NCBI GenBank assembly: GCA_910586655.1
Contig: CAJUIR010000010.1
Coordinates: 1 to 44,929 of the forward strand
Source of the DNA: an uncultured Christensenellaceae bacterium
GTDB taxonomy: Bacteria; Bacillota; Clostridia; Christensenellales; Borkfalkiaceae
DNA: 44,929 bases
Direction of reading: 5' to 3'
Part shown: positions 23,132 to 31,414 of the stretch, one piece after another
Position numbering within the stretch: the stretch's first letter is position 1
Layout: the number at the start of each line of letters is the position of its first letter
The notes under the pieces: generated by a model
What the model was told of the DNA's origin: nothing
Database searches by the model: none
What the model saw: the letters and a program-made list of their open reading frames with translations, nothing else
Program-made: the position numbers and the translations under genes

Positions 23132-25048
23132 ATGAAATATCAGTTTGTGCGGGCGGCGGCAGTCAGTCCCGAACTCAAAGTCGCCGACGTTTTTTTCAAT
23201 ACGCAAAATATCATCCGCGAGGTTGAAGTGCAGTCGAATCAAGGGATCGAAGTTCTCGTATTTCCCGAACTTTCGCTCTGCGGCTTTACTTGCGGCGATT
23301 TGCTGTTGCAAAAATCATTGACGGACGCTTGTCTGAATGCGCTTACGGAAATTGCGGCGGCAACGAAAGGGAAACGGATGCTTGTATTCGTCGGTCTTCC
23401 CGTCGTGGCGCAAAATAAACTGTATAACTGCGCAGCAGGGATCGCGAACGGAAACGTGCTCGGCATCGTTCCTCAAATGAATTCCGGCAATTGCCGCGAA
23501 CGGCGTTTTTTTGCAAAGGGATTTTCAGAGGTTACGTATCTTTCGCTTTCCGATTATACGCTTGTGCCGATGTCTGGGAGCATCATTTTTACCGACGAAA
23601 AGAGCGGAGTGGGGGTCGCGTGCGAGATCGGCGACGAGTCGGGATCGGCGGTTCCGCCGTCCGTAATTCACTCACAGGCGGGCGCAAGCATTATCGTCAA
23701 CCTGTCCGCGCAGAGCGAATCGGCGGATCGATGCGAAGTCCGAAAGACGGTTTTGTCGGCGCAATCGGTCAGAAATGTCTGCGCCTATCTCTGCGCCGAA
23801 GCGGGCGCGGGAGAAAGTACTTCCGACGCCGTATATTCGGGCAGCCATCTCATTTATGAAAACGGCGAACTGCTCTCGGAAGCCGCGCCCTTTTCGGGCG
23901 AAGCGGCGGTTGCGGAAATCGACGTCGGTTTCCTTTTGAACGAGCGGATGCGTTTGAATTTCGGTCAGCAAATTCTATGCAACGGCGCGGACGGAAGGGG
24001 AAGCGGTTTTACGGTATGCACCGCATTTATCGGCGACGGTGAATTGACTTTGAGAAAGGTATCTAAATTGCCGTTTGTGCCGGACGGAGAACATAGCGGA
24101 AAACAAAGCGAATTGATGTTATCCGTGCAGGCAAATGCGCTCGCACAGCGGTTAAAATACACGAATTCCCGAACGGCGGTCCTCGGTGTTTCGGGAGGGC
24201 TTGACAGCGCGCTTGCGTTGCTCGTCACCGCGCGCGCGTTCGATCTTCTTGGAAAGCCGCGGAAAAATATCATTGCAGTTACCATGCCGGGATTCGGCAC
24301 GACTTCGGATACGAAAAATAATTCGCTCAGGTTGATCCAAGAAACGGGCGCTGTTTTGAGAGAAATCGGTATTTCCAAGACCGTGCTTTCTCATTTCCAC
24401 GACGTCGGACACGATCCCGAAGTTCATGACGCGGCGTATGAAAACGCGCAGGCGCGTTACCGTACCATGGTTTTGATGGATCTGGCGAACGCGGAACAGG
24501 GGCTTGTCGTCGGCACAGGCGATCTATCGGAACTCGCGCTCGGCTGGTGCACCTACAACGGCGATCATATGAGTATGTATTCCGTCAACGGTTCCGTGCC
24601 CAAGACGCTCGTCAAACATTTGGTGTCGTACGAGGGTTTGCGTTTGGGCGGCGAACTCGGAGCGGTTTTACAGCGCATCGTCAATACCGACATTTCTCCC
24701 GAATTGCTCCCGCCCGACGGGAAGGGGAACATCGCGCAAAAGACGGAAACCCTTGTAGGTCCCTATGAATTACACGATTTCTTTTTATACCGTATGCTAC
24801 GTTGCGGCGATGCGCCCCGAAAGATTTATGCGCTTGCCTGTTATGCGTTCTGCGGCAGTTACGACGGCAATACGATCAAGAAATGGTTATTGTATTTTTA
24901 CCGCAGGTTCTTTGCGCAGCAGTTTAAACGGAACTGCATGCCGGACGGCGTAAAAGTGAGTGGCGTATCGCTCTCGCCTCGCGGAGACTGGCGCATGCCG
25001 TCCGATGCGTCGGCGGCGGTTTGGATCGAAGAAACGGAAAAATTATAA
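23132..25048 (+). CDS. nadE: glutamine-type NAD+ synthetase with altered glutaminase triad
   Basis: 638 residues. The N-terminal nitrilase-like glutaminase domain (about 1-270) keeps E46 (FPELSLCGF) and the likely nucleophile C164 (VACEIGDE). The catalytic lysine of the VPK motif is replaced by Q115 (GIVPQMNSGN), and the following LPNYxEFYE-type segment is shortened. The C-terminal synthetase domain is intact, with the PP-loop SGGLDSALAL near residue 354, TMPGFGTTSDTKNNS and VVGTGDLSELALGW. The enzyme amidates nicotinic acid adenine dinucleotide. Without the lysine it may depend on free ammonia. It sits between recA and rny, where a biosynthetic gene is unexpected. The start is ATG 23132, six bases after recA. 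Confidence 0.93.
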   Translation: MKYQFVRAAAVSPELKVADVFFNTQNIIREVEVQSNQGIEVLVFPELSLCGFTCGDLLLQKSLTDACLNALTEIAAATKGKRMLVFVGLPVVAQNKLYNCAAGIANGNVLGIVPQMNSGNCRERRFFAKGFSEVTYLSLSDYTLVPMSGSIIFTDEKSGVGVACEIGDESGSAVPPSVIHSQAGASIIVNLSAQSESADRCEVRKTVLSAQSVRNVCAYLCAEAGAGESTSDAVYSGSHLIYENGELLSEAAPFSGEAAVAEIDVGFLLNERMRLNFGQQILCNGADGRGSGFTVCTAFIGDGELTLRKVSKLPFVPDGEHSGKQSELMLSVQANALAQRLKYTNSRTAVLGVSGGLDSALALLVTARAFDLLGKPRKNIIAVTMPGFGTTSDTKNNSLRLIQETGAVLREIGISKTVLSHFHDVGHDPEVHDAAYENAQARYRTMVLMDLANAEQGLVVGTGDLSELALGWCTYNGDHMSMYSVNGSVPKTLVKHLVSYEGLRLGGELGAVLQRIVNTDISPELLPPDGKGNIAQKTETLVGPYELHDFFLYRMLRCGDAPRKIYALACYAFCGSYDGNTIKKWLLYFYRRFFAQQFKRNCMPDGVKVSGVSLSPRGDWRMPSDASAAVWIEETEKL

Positions 25049-25064
25049 ACGTTGTAAATGTATG

Positions 25065-25095
25065 AAAAGCGCTCCCTCGCAGGGCGCTTTTTTTT
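25065..25095 (+). terminator. terminator after nadE
   Basis: Stem AAAAGCGC (25065-25072) and GCGCTTTT (25084-25091) with an inner CCT/AGG pairing, then a T-run. It ends the long ftsK-nadE transcript. Confidence 0.9.
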
Positions 25096-25104
25096 GAATT
25101 GTAG

Positions 25105-25133
25105 TTGACAATCGCCACAAGATATTGTATAAT
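25105..25133 (+). promoter_or_regulatory. rny promoter, full consensus
   Basis: TTGACA (25105-25110), 17-bp spacer, TATAAT (25128-25133). The leader is about 60 nt and begins with a small hairpin ATCCGA/TCGGAT (25136-25152). Confidence 0.88.
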
Positions 25134-25200
25134 AAATCCGATTATGTCGGATTCCGTCCGATCGGGATTCGGTAATAAAAAAATTCAAGGAGGCTGGTAT

Positions 25201-26811
25201 ATGACAGAATTTAGCAGCCTGCTCCTTGCGGATACTTGGATGGTCGTTGTCTTCCCCTTGATCGCGCTTTTGTTAGGCGCGGGGATCGTTGCAGTCATTT
25301 GGGTGGTTCTCAATCAGAACTCCAAAAAGAAGTGCAAAAACAAACTCGACGAAACGAACAGACGCGTCGAAGAAATGCTGGAAAGCGCCAAAGCCGAAAG
25401 CAGACAACTGAAAAAGGAAGCAATCTTAGAAGCAAAGGAACAGGAAATCAGACACAGAAACGAGTTCGAGCAGGAGATGAAAGAAAAGCGCGCCGAACAG
25501 CAGCGTGCAGAAGCCAGAATTACGCGGCAGGAAGATCTGCTCGTAAGGAAGGAAGAAGAACTCAACAAAAAGCATGAGTCGCTCGAACAGCAGAAAGCGC
25601 ATCTCAACGAGAAATTGGACGAGGTCGCAAAACAGCAGGAACAGGTTTCCCGACAGCATGAACTGATGGTTCAGGAACTGGAACGGGTCGCCCAACTTAC
25701 CAAAGAAGAAGCGAAACAGATTTTAACGGACGAGATCCTCGACGAAACGCGGCGCGATTGCGCGATGCAGGTGAGAAACCTCGAACAGCAAGCCAAAGAA
25801 GAATGCGAACTGAATGCGAAAAATATTATTTCGCTCGCCATTCAGCGCTGCGCGTCCGACCACGCGTCGGAAACGACCGTTTCGGTCGTATCGCTTCCCA
25901 ACGACGATATGAAAGCGCGGATCATCGGGCGCGAGGGACGCAATATCCGTGCGATCGAAAACGCAACGGGAATCGAACTCGTCATCGACGATACGCCCGA
26001 AGTCGTCATTCTTTCCGGTTTCGATCCGGTGAGAAGGGAAATCGCCCGTATTACGCTGGAACGCCTCATTCAGGACGGAAGGATCCATCCTGCCCGCATC
26101 GAGGAAACGGTAGAAAAAGTCACCAAAGAACTCGACCAGCAAATCAAAGCGGCGGGCGAAAACGCGATGTTCGAAGTAGGGATCTTTGGGATTCATCCCG
26201 AACTGATCAGGCTAATCGGGCGGTTGAAATACCGCACGAGTTACGGTCAGAACGTGTACCGCCATTCCATCGAAGTTTCGCAACTTGCGGGACTGATGGC
26301 GCAGGAATTGGGCTTGGACGTCAACTTTGCAAAGCGTGCGGGGCTCTTGCACGATATCGGCAAAGCGGTCGATCACGAACAAGAGGGAACTCATATCCAA
26401 CTCGGCGCGGATCTTGCAAAAAAATACAAAGAAAACGCGATGATCGTGAATGCGATCATGGCGCATCACGGCGACGTCGAACCCAAAACCATCGAAGCCG
26501 TTTTGGTACAAGCCGCCGATGCGATTTCGGGCGCACGCCCCGGAGCAAGAAGGGAAACGGGCACCAATTACGTCAAACGGCTTGAAAAACTGGAAGCCAT
26601 TGCGTCCGGTTTCCACGGCGTCGAAAAGAGTTACGCGATTCAGGCGGGAAGAGAAGTCCGCGTGATCGTAAAGCCCGATCAGGTGGACGATGCGAAAGCA
26701 CTGTTCCTTGCAAAGGACATCGCGAAAAAAATCGAAGCCGAATTGGAATACCCCGGGCAGATCAAAGTGAACGTCATTCGCGAATTCAGAAGCGTAGAAT
26801 TTGCAAAATAA
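25201..26811 (+). CDS. rny: ribonuclease Y
   Basis: 536 residues. One N-terminal membrane helix (about 13-36) anchors it. A long charged coiled coil (about 45-210) follows, then a KH domain (DMKARIIGREGRNIRAIENATG, near 240). The HD domain has HDIGKAVDHE near residue 384, MAHHGDVEP and ADAISGARPGARRE. RNase Y is the membrane-bound endonuclease that starts mRNA decay in many Firmicutes. ATG 25201 follows CAAGGAGGCTGGTAT. It is monocistronic between a consensus promoter and a terminator. Confidence 0.97.
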   Translation: MTEFSSLLLADTWMVVVFPLIALLLGAGIVAVIWVVLNQNSKKKCKNKLDETNRRVEEMLESAKAESRQLKKEAILEAKEQEIRHRNEFEQEMKEKRAEQQRAEARITRQEDLLVRKEEELNKKHESLEQQKAHLNEKLDEVAKQQEQVSRQHELMVQELERVAQLTKEEAKQILTDEILDETRRDCAMQVRNLEQQAKEECELNAKNIISLAIQRCASDHASETTVSVVSLPNDDMKARIIGREGRNIRAIENATGIELVIDDTPEVVILSGFDPVRREIARITLERLIQDGRIHPARIEETVEKVTKELDQQIKAAGENAMFEVGIFGIHPELIRLIGRLKYRTSYGQNVYRHSIEVSQLAGLMAQELGLDVNFAKRAGLLHDIGKAVDHEQEGTHIQLGADLAKKYKENAMIVNAIMAHHGDVEPKTIEAVLVQAADAISGARPGARRETGTNYVKRLEKLEAIASGFHGVEKSYAIQAGREVRVIVKPDQVDDAKALFLAKDIAKKIEAELEYPGQIKVNVIREFRSVEFAK

Positions 26812-26821
26812 TCGGAAAAAC

Positions 26822-26854
26822 AAAAAAGCCTTTCTTAACGGAAAGGCTTTTTTT
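26822..26854 (+). terminator. terminator after rny
   Basis: Stem AAAAAAGCCTTTC with GAAAGGCTTTTTT around a short loop, then a T-run. Confidence 0.92.
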
Positions 26855-26928
26855 GCACGCAAAATCGGGGCGCAGCATAAGATGCATTACGGTTTAATAC
26901 CGTATTATTTCACAACAGAGGTCATAAT

Positions 26929-27279
26929 ATGTGTCAATGTAATGCTTGTAACTCCTGCTGTAACGGATATAATCGCAATGCGCGCTGCGGTTGCAACAAC
27001 GGCTGCGGTCGTAACTCCTGTTGCCACAGAGGCTACTGTAATTCCTGCGCGTCCTGTCTTTGCGATTCGCTTACCAGCGCAGTGGAAAATCTGTTCGCAA
27101 ACAACGGCTGCGGTTGCGGCTGTAACAGACGCTTCGATTGTAACAACGGTTGCGGCCGTAATTCCTGCAACAACGGCTGCGGTTGCAACAATGATTGCGG
27201 CGAAACCGATTGTTATTACGCACGCCAGTATGCGCTTTTCAGAGAAAGCGGACGCTGTAACTGCGGTTGTAACGGTTAG
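26929..27279 (+). CDS. Cys-rich protein with CNNGCGRNSC repeats, unknown function
   Basis: 116 residues with 27 cysteines (23 percent) and many Asn, Gly and Arg. Two Cys-dense halves are separated by a cysteine-free stretch (DSLTSAVENLFANNG). CNNGCGRNSC occurs twice, once in each half. There is no signal peptide or membrane helix. The start ATG 26929 follows AGAGGTCATAAT. Bases at 26886-26902 form TACGG/CCGTA around TTTAATA. Possible roles are metal binding (metallothionein-like), a disulfide-rich spore or coat protein, or a secreted peptide; none is shown by the sequence. The reading frame, RBS and tandem terminators support a real gene. Confidence 0.72.
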   Translation: MCQCNACNSCCNGYNRNARCGCNNGCGRNSCCHRGYCNSCASCLCDSLTSAVENLFANNGCGCGCNRRFDCNNGCGRNSCNNGCGCNNDCGETDCYYARQYALFRESGRCNCGCNG

Positions 27280-27298
27280 GTCTGAATTACCATAACGG

Positions 27299-27356
27299 GC
27301 GGCGCACGGTTGTGCGCCGCTTTATCATTGAACGGCGCTTTTCACGCGCCGTTTTC
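27299..27356. terminator. tandem hairpins between Cys-rich gene and pepV
   Basis: Hairpin 1 pairs GCGGCGCAC (27299-27307) with GTGCGCCGC (27312-27320), followed by TTTAT. Hairpin 2 pairs AACGGCGC (27331-27338) with GCGCCGTT (27346-27353), followed by TTC. They separate two convergent genes and may act in both directions. Confidence 0.75.
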
Positions 27357-27359
27357 TAA

Positions 27360-28631
27360 TTATTCGGTAAGCCGGCGAATGGCTTTCTCGTATATTTCAA
27401 GAAGGAATTCTACGCGTTCCAAAGTAATATATTCATTCGGCTGATGAACGACCGGCTCGTCGCCCGGCATTTCCGGTCCGAATGCGACACCGTGTTTGAG
27501 CGCTCTTGCATAAGTGCCTCCGCCGATCGAAACGGGCATGGAAACGGTGCCCGTCACTTCCTCGTAAACAGAGAGGAGGGTGGTCACCAATTCGCTTGAT
27601 TTGCTTACGCGGATCGGCTTCTGACTGCTGACCGTTTCGTATTTTACGCCGAACGAATCGATCATATCGTAAACCCGTTTTTCTTCGAACGATGCGGGAT
27701 AACGGATATCGCATACCACTTGTAATTCGCCTTTGCGGTACTTGATCGTATCGGGCGAGAGGGAAAGCCCGTCCACACTGTCGTGTACTTGTTGAAGACC
27801 GAATTTATCTTCGAATAGACATTCGATCACATATTTTATGGTTTCGCTCTTTTTTTCAAAGTAGCGGAGAATGGGCAAAATCGCGTTTTCGCCGTGTTCG
27901 GGGGTAGACGCGTGCGCGCTTTTTCCGTGTGAAATCAGTTTTTTGTTTTTGATTTCCAACCCGTGCAATTTCGCTCTCGATTGCGTCAATGTAACGGGCG
28001 TGGCTTCGCAATAGTCGCAAACCATATTCAGGCTCTTTCCGCCCTCTAAAAAGGTAAACGGAGCATGCTCCAAAGGGAAGTGAAAGCGTACTTGCATGAT
28101 CCCTTTTTCCGAATAGATGACGGGAAATTCCGCGTCGGGCGAAAATCCGATTTTGGGAAGCGTAGCAACTTTTTTGTAGTGTTCGATGCACCCCCAGCCG
28201 CACTCTTCGTTACATCCGACAATGAGTTTGATTTTTTTACGCGGCGCAAAACCCTTGTCTTTTAACGATTTTAAACAGTATAAGCAGCAGACGGCGGGAC
28301 CCTTGTCGTCTACCGTTCCGCGCCCCCAGATTTTTCCGTCTTCGATCTTTCCGCCGAAAGGATCCTTTGTCCAGCCGTCCCCCGCGGGTACGACGTCGAG
28401 ATGGGCGAGAATAGCGAATTCTTCTTCTCCATCGCCGAATATGACTTCTCCGACGTATCCGTCGTAGTTATGCGTTTCAAACCCCATGCTTTCCGCCAAA
28501 GCAAGAAAGTGCAACAGACAATCCAGCGCGCCCTGTCCGAACGGGGCGTCGGCTTTTTTTTCGCCGCGCGACGAGTCGAACCGTACGCTTTCGCAAATGC
28601 TTTTTACCGCTTGTTCCAAGTACTCTTTCAT
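27360..28631 (-). CDS. pepV: M20-family dipeptidase, PepV-like
   Basis: 423 residues. The zinc site motifs are complete: AHLDVVPAGDGW near residue 80, WGRGTVDDKGP with the bridging Asp, NEECGWG and FSPDAEFP. The lid or dimerisation domain and the C-terminal SIGGGTYARAL...VVHQPNEYI follow. The family hydrolyses dipeptides in the cytoplasm. ATG 28631 follows GGGAGAATGGAAA; an upstream in-frame start is unlikely because the promoter lies at 28655-28683. The gene is divergent from radC. Confidence 0.92.
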   Translation of the reverse strand: MKEYLEQAVKSICESVRFDSSRGEKKADAPFGQGALDCLLHFLALAESMGFETHNYDGYVGEVIFGDGEEEFAILAHLDVVPAGDGWTKDPFGGKIEDGKIWGRGTVDDKGPAVCCLYCLKSLKDKGFAPRKKIKLIVGCNEECGWGCIEHYKKVATLPKIGFSPDAEFPVIYSEKGIMQVRFHFPLEHAPFTFLEGGKSLNMVCDYCEATPVTLTQSRAKLHGLEIKNKKLISHGKSAHASTPEHGENAILPILRYFEKKSETIKYVIECLFEDKFGLQQVHDSVDGLSLSPDTIKYRKGELQVVCDIRYPASFEEKRVYDMIDSFGVKYETVSSQKPIRVSKSSELVTTLLSVYEEVTGTVSMPVSIGGGTYARALKHGVAFGPEMPGDEPVVHQPNEYITLERVEFLLEIYEKAIRRLTE

Positions 28632-28654
28632 TTTCCATTCTCCCAAACATAAAA

Positions 28655-28683
28655 ATTTTAGCACATACGAAACGGGATGTCAA
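28655..28683 (-). promoter_or_regulatory. pepV promoter
   Basis: Leftward TTGACA (28683-28678), 17-bp spacer, TAAAAT (28660-28655) with TGC before it. Confidence 0.8.
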
Positions 28684-28759
28684 CAATCCCGTGATTTCGA
28701 TGGAATGAAAAAATTTAGAATCAAGCATTCAAACAAGTGCAAAAATCAAAAATATGTGC

Positions 28760-28772
28760 TACAATAGAGTTA
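28760..28772 (+). promoter_or_regulatory. -10 box implying leaderless radC mRNA
   Basis: TACAAT (28760-28765) lies seven bases before the radC ATG at 28773, so the expected transcript start coincides with the ATG. The -35 region (GTGCAA) is poor and no ribosome binding site is visible. Confidence 0.5.
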
Positions 28773-29519
28773 ATGAAACAGGTTTTACACGAAGGACACA
28801 GACAACGGATGATTAAGCGGCTGGAAGACGCCGCCCAATCGTTGCAGGACCACGAACTTTTGGAAATGCTGCTGTTTAATGCCATTCCGCGTAAAAATAC
28901 CAATCATATCGCGCATCAGTTGCTGTTTACGTTCGGTTCTCTGCAAGGCGTATTCGACGCTTCTTACCGGCAACTGCTTACGGTCGAAGGGATCGGTCCG
29001 CAGACGGCTTCTTTTATCAAATGCGTCGCGCTTTTGAACCAGCGGATGCATTTCGACGAAAATAATTTCCCCGAAAAATTTAATTTTGAATCTTATTCGA
29101 AATTTTTGACCGAGCGTTACAAAAAATTGAATTACGAAGTCGTCGAAGTTTTTGCGCTTGATGCTTCCGAACGGATCACGGCATGTAAACGGTTTACTTC
29201 GAAAATCAGCGACAGAGCATCGGTCGACGTCAAAGATCTTTCGGAATTTATTGCCGTATACCGTCCCAAAGGCGTTTTGGTCGCGCACAATCATCCCGCT
29301 TCGAAATGTATCAGTTCAGATGCGGACGATGCATTTACCGTCAAAGCGAAGGTGCTTTTTACAATGAACAACGTGAAATTCTACGACCATCTGATCGTCG
29401 GGACAGACGGCGTTTTCAGTTATTTTATCAGCAGAAAGTTGGACGTTCTCAATCATACTTATGATGCAAATAAATTTTTAAAAGAGACGAAGATTGAAGA
29501 AAGTAAAAAACGATATTAA
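28773..29519 (+). CDS. radC: RadC-family JAB/MPN domain protein
   Basis: 248 residues. The N-terminal helix-hairpin-helix part has HEGHRQRMIKRL, QDHELLEMLLFNAIPRKNTN and LTVEGIGPQTASFIK. The C-terminal RadC metal site is HNHPASKCISSDADDAF near residues 172-189, matching HxHPSG-x-SxxD. Function is unresolved despite the radC name. ATG 28773 fits the family start. It sits directly after a -10 box and has no clear SD, so its mRNA may be leaderless. Its end overlaps the TTG start of the histidine kinase by 26 bp, so the three genes radC, kinase and regulator probably form one operon. Confidence 0.9.
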   Translation: MKQVLHEGHRQRMIKRLEDAAQSLQDHELLEMLLFNAIPRKNTNHIAHQLLFTFGSLQGVFDASYRQLLTVEGIGPQTASFIKCVALLNQRMHFDENNFPEKFNFESYSKFLTERYKKLNYEVVEVFALDASERITACKRFTSKISDRASVDVKDLSEFIAVYRPKGVLVAHNHPASKCISSDADDAFTVKAKVLFTMNNVKFYDHLIVGTDGVFSYFISRKLDVLNHTYDANKFLKETKIEESKKRY

Positions 29520-30714
29520 GTTAGAGAGCACCATTTTTATCCGCAGTTGGAAAATTATCGTTTTTCTGCTGCTGATTCTGGTGGAAATTCTGATCGGCGT
29601 GATCAACCGAAACAACGCGTTTTTTGAGATTGCGGCTTGGCAAGTCGAAGTGCCCGTTTTTGCCGTGCTTACCATCGAGAACGCCGTAAAAATGTGGGGG
29701 ATCCGCAGTCAGAAAGCCAAAATTCCCTTTTACGTTTTCGATACGCTGGCGCTGATTGTATTGACGCTGTTTACGGACGGCGATTTGGTTTCTACGCTCT
29801 ACATCGTAATTCTGTCCGAGTTCTATCTTACCGAAGAGAGAATGACCGCAAATATTGCGATGGGCGCTTCGAGCGTTGCATTATTTTTGATCGCGAGTGC
29901 GATTTCGGGCGCGCTCCTCGAAGGCGGAGTGGACGTACTGGCGCTCGTTTCCAACGCATTTAACGATTTGATCATCATCGTATTTCACTTCTTGATCCTC
30001 AATCTTTCGTTACAGATTTATCGGAAAAACCGCGAGATCACGAAGGCTTACAACGAATTGCACGCAAGCAACGAGATGCTGAGCAACGCCTATCGGGAGT
30101 TGCAGGAAGTGACGGCGCTCGAAGAACGCCAGCGGATCGCAAAGGACATTCACGATACCGCGGGGCATTCTATTACGACCGTCATCATGCAGACGGAAGC
30201 CGCTAAACTGATTCTCGATACGCAGCCGCAGGAAGCGAAACGGCGCATCGCCGCAGCCAATTTGCAGGCAAAGCACGCGCTCGAAGAACTGCGCGAAAGC
30301 GTGCATTTGCTGTCGGGCTATTCCCAGCAGTTTACGCTCAAAGAAGAATTGGAAAACATCATTCACGATTCTTCGGACGGTACCGATATTTCATTTCGTT
30401 ACGAAATTGAGGAAATCACCATTTGCGATGCCAAGCGGCGATTCTTGTGTAATTCGCTCAAAGAGGGCATTGCAAACGGTTTGCGGCACGGCGACGCCAC
30501 CGCATTCTGGTTTGAATTAAAGTCGGAGGCGAACCGTATTTTGTTTTTGCTATCCGATAACGGAAAGGGAAGCGAACTTTCCGCAATGAGCGAAGGGTTC
30601 GGGCTTTCGGGCATGCACAGCCGTGCGGAATCGTTGGGCGGCGAAGTATGGTTCCATACCGAAAAAGACGAGGGATTTGAAATACACATTACATTGCCGC
30701 AGGACGGCATTTAA
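29494..30714 (+). CDS. NarL-type sensor histidine kinase
   Basis: 406 residues. About six membrane helices (roughly 20-190) form an intramembrane-type sensor without a large outer domain. A coiled coil leads to a HisKA_3 dimerisation domain: EERQRIAKDIHDTAGHSITT with the phospho-acceptor His near residue 219. The HATPase_c domain has NSLKEGIANGLRHG (N-box), LSDNGKGS and EGFGLSGMHSRAESLGG. TTG 29494 is the only start that includes the whole first helix; AAAGAGACGAAGA lies before it, inside radC. Its partner is the response regulator nine bases downstream. The input signal is unknown. Confidence 0.9.
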   Translation: MKKVKNDIKLESTIFIRSWKIIVFLLLILVEILIGVINRNNAFFEIAAWQVEVPVFAVLTIENAVKMWGIRSQKAKIPFYVFDTLALIVLTLFTDGDLVSTLYIVILSEFYLTEERMTANIAMGASSVALFLIASAISGALLEGGVDVLALVSNAFNDLIIIVFHFLILNLSLQIYRKNREITKAYNELHASNEMLSNAYRELQEVTALEERQRIAKDIHDTAGHSITTVIMQTEAAKLILDTQPQEAKRRIAAANLQAKHALEELRESVHLLSGYSQQFTLKEELENIIHDSSDGTDISFRYEIEEITICDAKRRFLCNSLKEGIANGLRHGDATAFWFELKSEANRILFLLSDNGKGSELSAMSEGFGLSGMHSRAESLGGEVWFHTEKDEGFEIHITLPQDGI

Positions 30715-30723
30715 GGAGTTACG

Positions 30724-31371
30724 ATGAAAATCAGGGTGTTGCTTGCAGACGACCAATCTATACTTGCCGACGGCATCAAAAGCGTGCTTTCGTCTTGCGA
30801 AGAGATCGAAGTGGTAGGGATCGCGCAGGACGGTTTCGAGGCGCTCGATTTGCTGGAAAAGACTTCTCCCGACGTGGTGCTGATGGATATTCGGATGCCG
30901 AACATGAACGGCGTGATCGCCACGCAGGAAGTGAAACGCCGCCGTCCCGAAGTGAAAGTCATTATACTTACGACGTTTGACGACAGCGATTATATTCTCA
31001 ATGCGATCAATAACGGTGCAAGCGGTTATCTGCTCAAAGATACGTCTTCCGCGGCGCTCATCGACGCGATCAAAAACGCGTATGCGGGCGATACCATTCT
31101 CCCTGCAAAAATCGCTAAACGTATTGCCGATGCGGCGCGGTTGGTGAGTAACGACCGTGAGATCAAACTCAAACGCGCCTACGGACTTTCGGACAGGGAA
31201 ACGGAAATCGCGCTGATGATATACGAGGGCTTCACCAACAAGCAAGTTGCTTCTGCGTTGAAACTGACGGACGGTACGGCGCGCAACTATATTTCTTCGA
31301 TTTATGTAAAACTCGAAGCGGAGAACCGCCTCGAAGCCGTTGAAAAAATGCGCAATATTATCCAGAATTAA
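30724..31371 (+). CDS. NarL/LuxR-type response regulator
   Basis: 215 residues. The receiver has all key residues: D9-D10, phospho-acceptor D55 (VVLMDIRMP), the TTFD threonine and the K of YLLKDTSS. The C-terminal LuxR helix-turn-helix (LSDRETEIALMIYEGFTNKQVASALKLTDGTARNYISSI) binds DNA. ATG 30724 follows AAGGAGTTACG. It pairs with the upstream kinase, a LiaRS/DesKR-like arrangement. It is a useful contrast to the Spo0A in this window, whose receiver lacks these residues. Confidence 0.95.
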   Translation: MKIRVLLADDQSILADGIKSVLSSCEEIEVVGIAQDGFEALDLLEKTSPDVVLMDIRMPNMNGVIATQEVKRRRPEVKVIILTTFDDSDYILNAINNGASGYLLKDTSSAALIDAIKNAYAGDTILPAKIAKRIADAARLVSNDREIKLKRAYGLSDRETEIALMIYEGFTNKQVASALKLTDGTARNYISSIYVKLEAENRLEAVEKMRNIIQN

Positions 31372-31406
31372 AAAAGCGCCCGCTTGAATGATGCGGGCGC
31401 TTTTTT
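31370..31406. terminator. bidirectional terminator, regulator and ABC permease
   Basis: AAAAAAGCGCCCGC and GCGGGCGCTTTTTT around a 9-nt loop. The A- and T-flanks let it work on both strands for the convergent genes. Confidence 0.92.
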
Positions 31407-31414
31407 GTGTTAAA

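Noticed and set aside
22058..23311. 417-codon leftward frame opposite recA
   Set aside because: Antisense shadow of recA; recA is certain and the antisense product has no recognisable motif or RBS.
26801..27295. Second long frame over the Cys-rich gene, rich in Ala, Val and Thr
   Set aside because: It is the frame shadow of the repeated TGY-AAY-GGY codons of the real gene; it starts inside the rny terminator and has no RBS.
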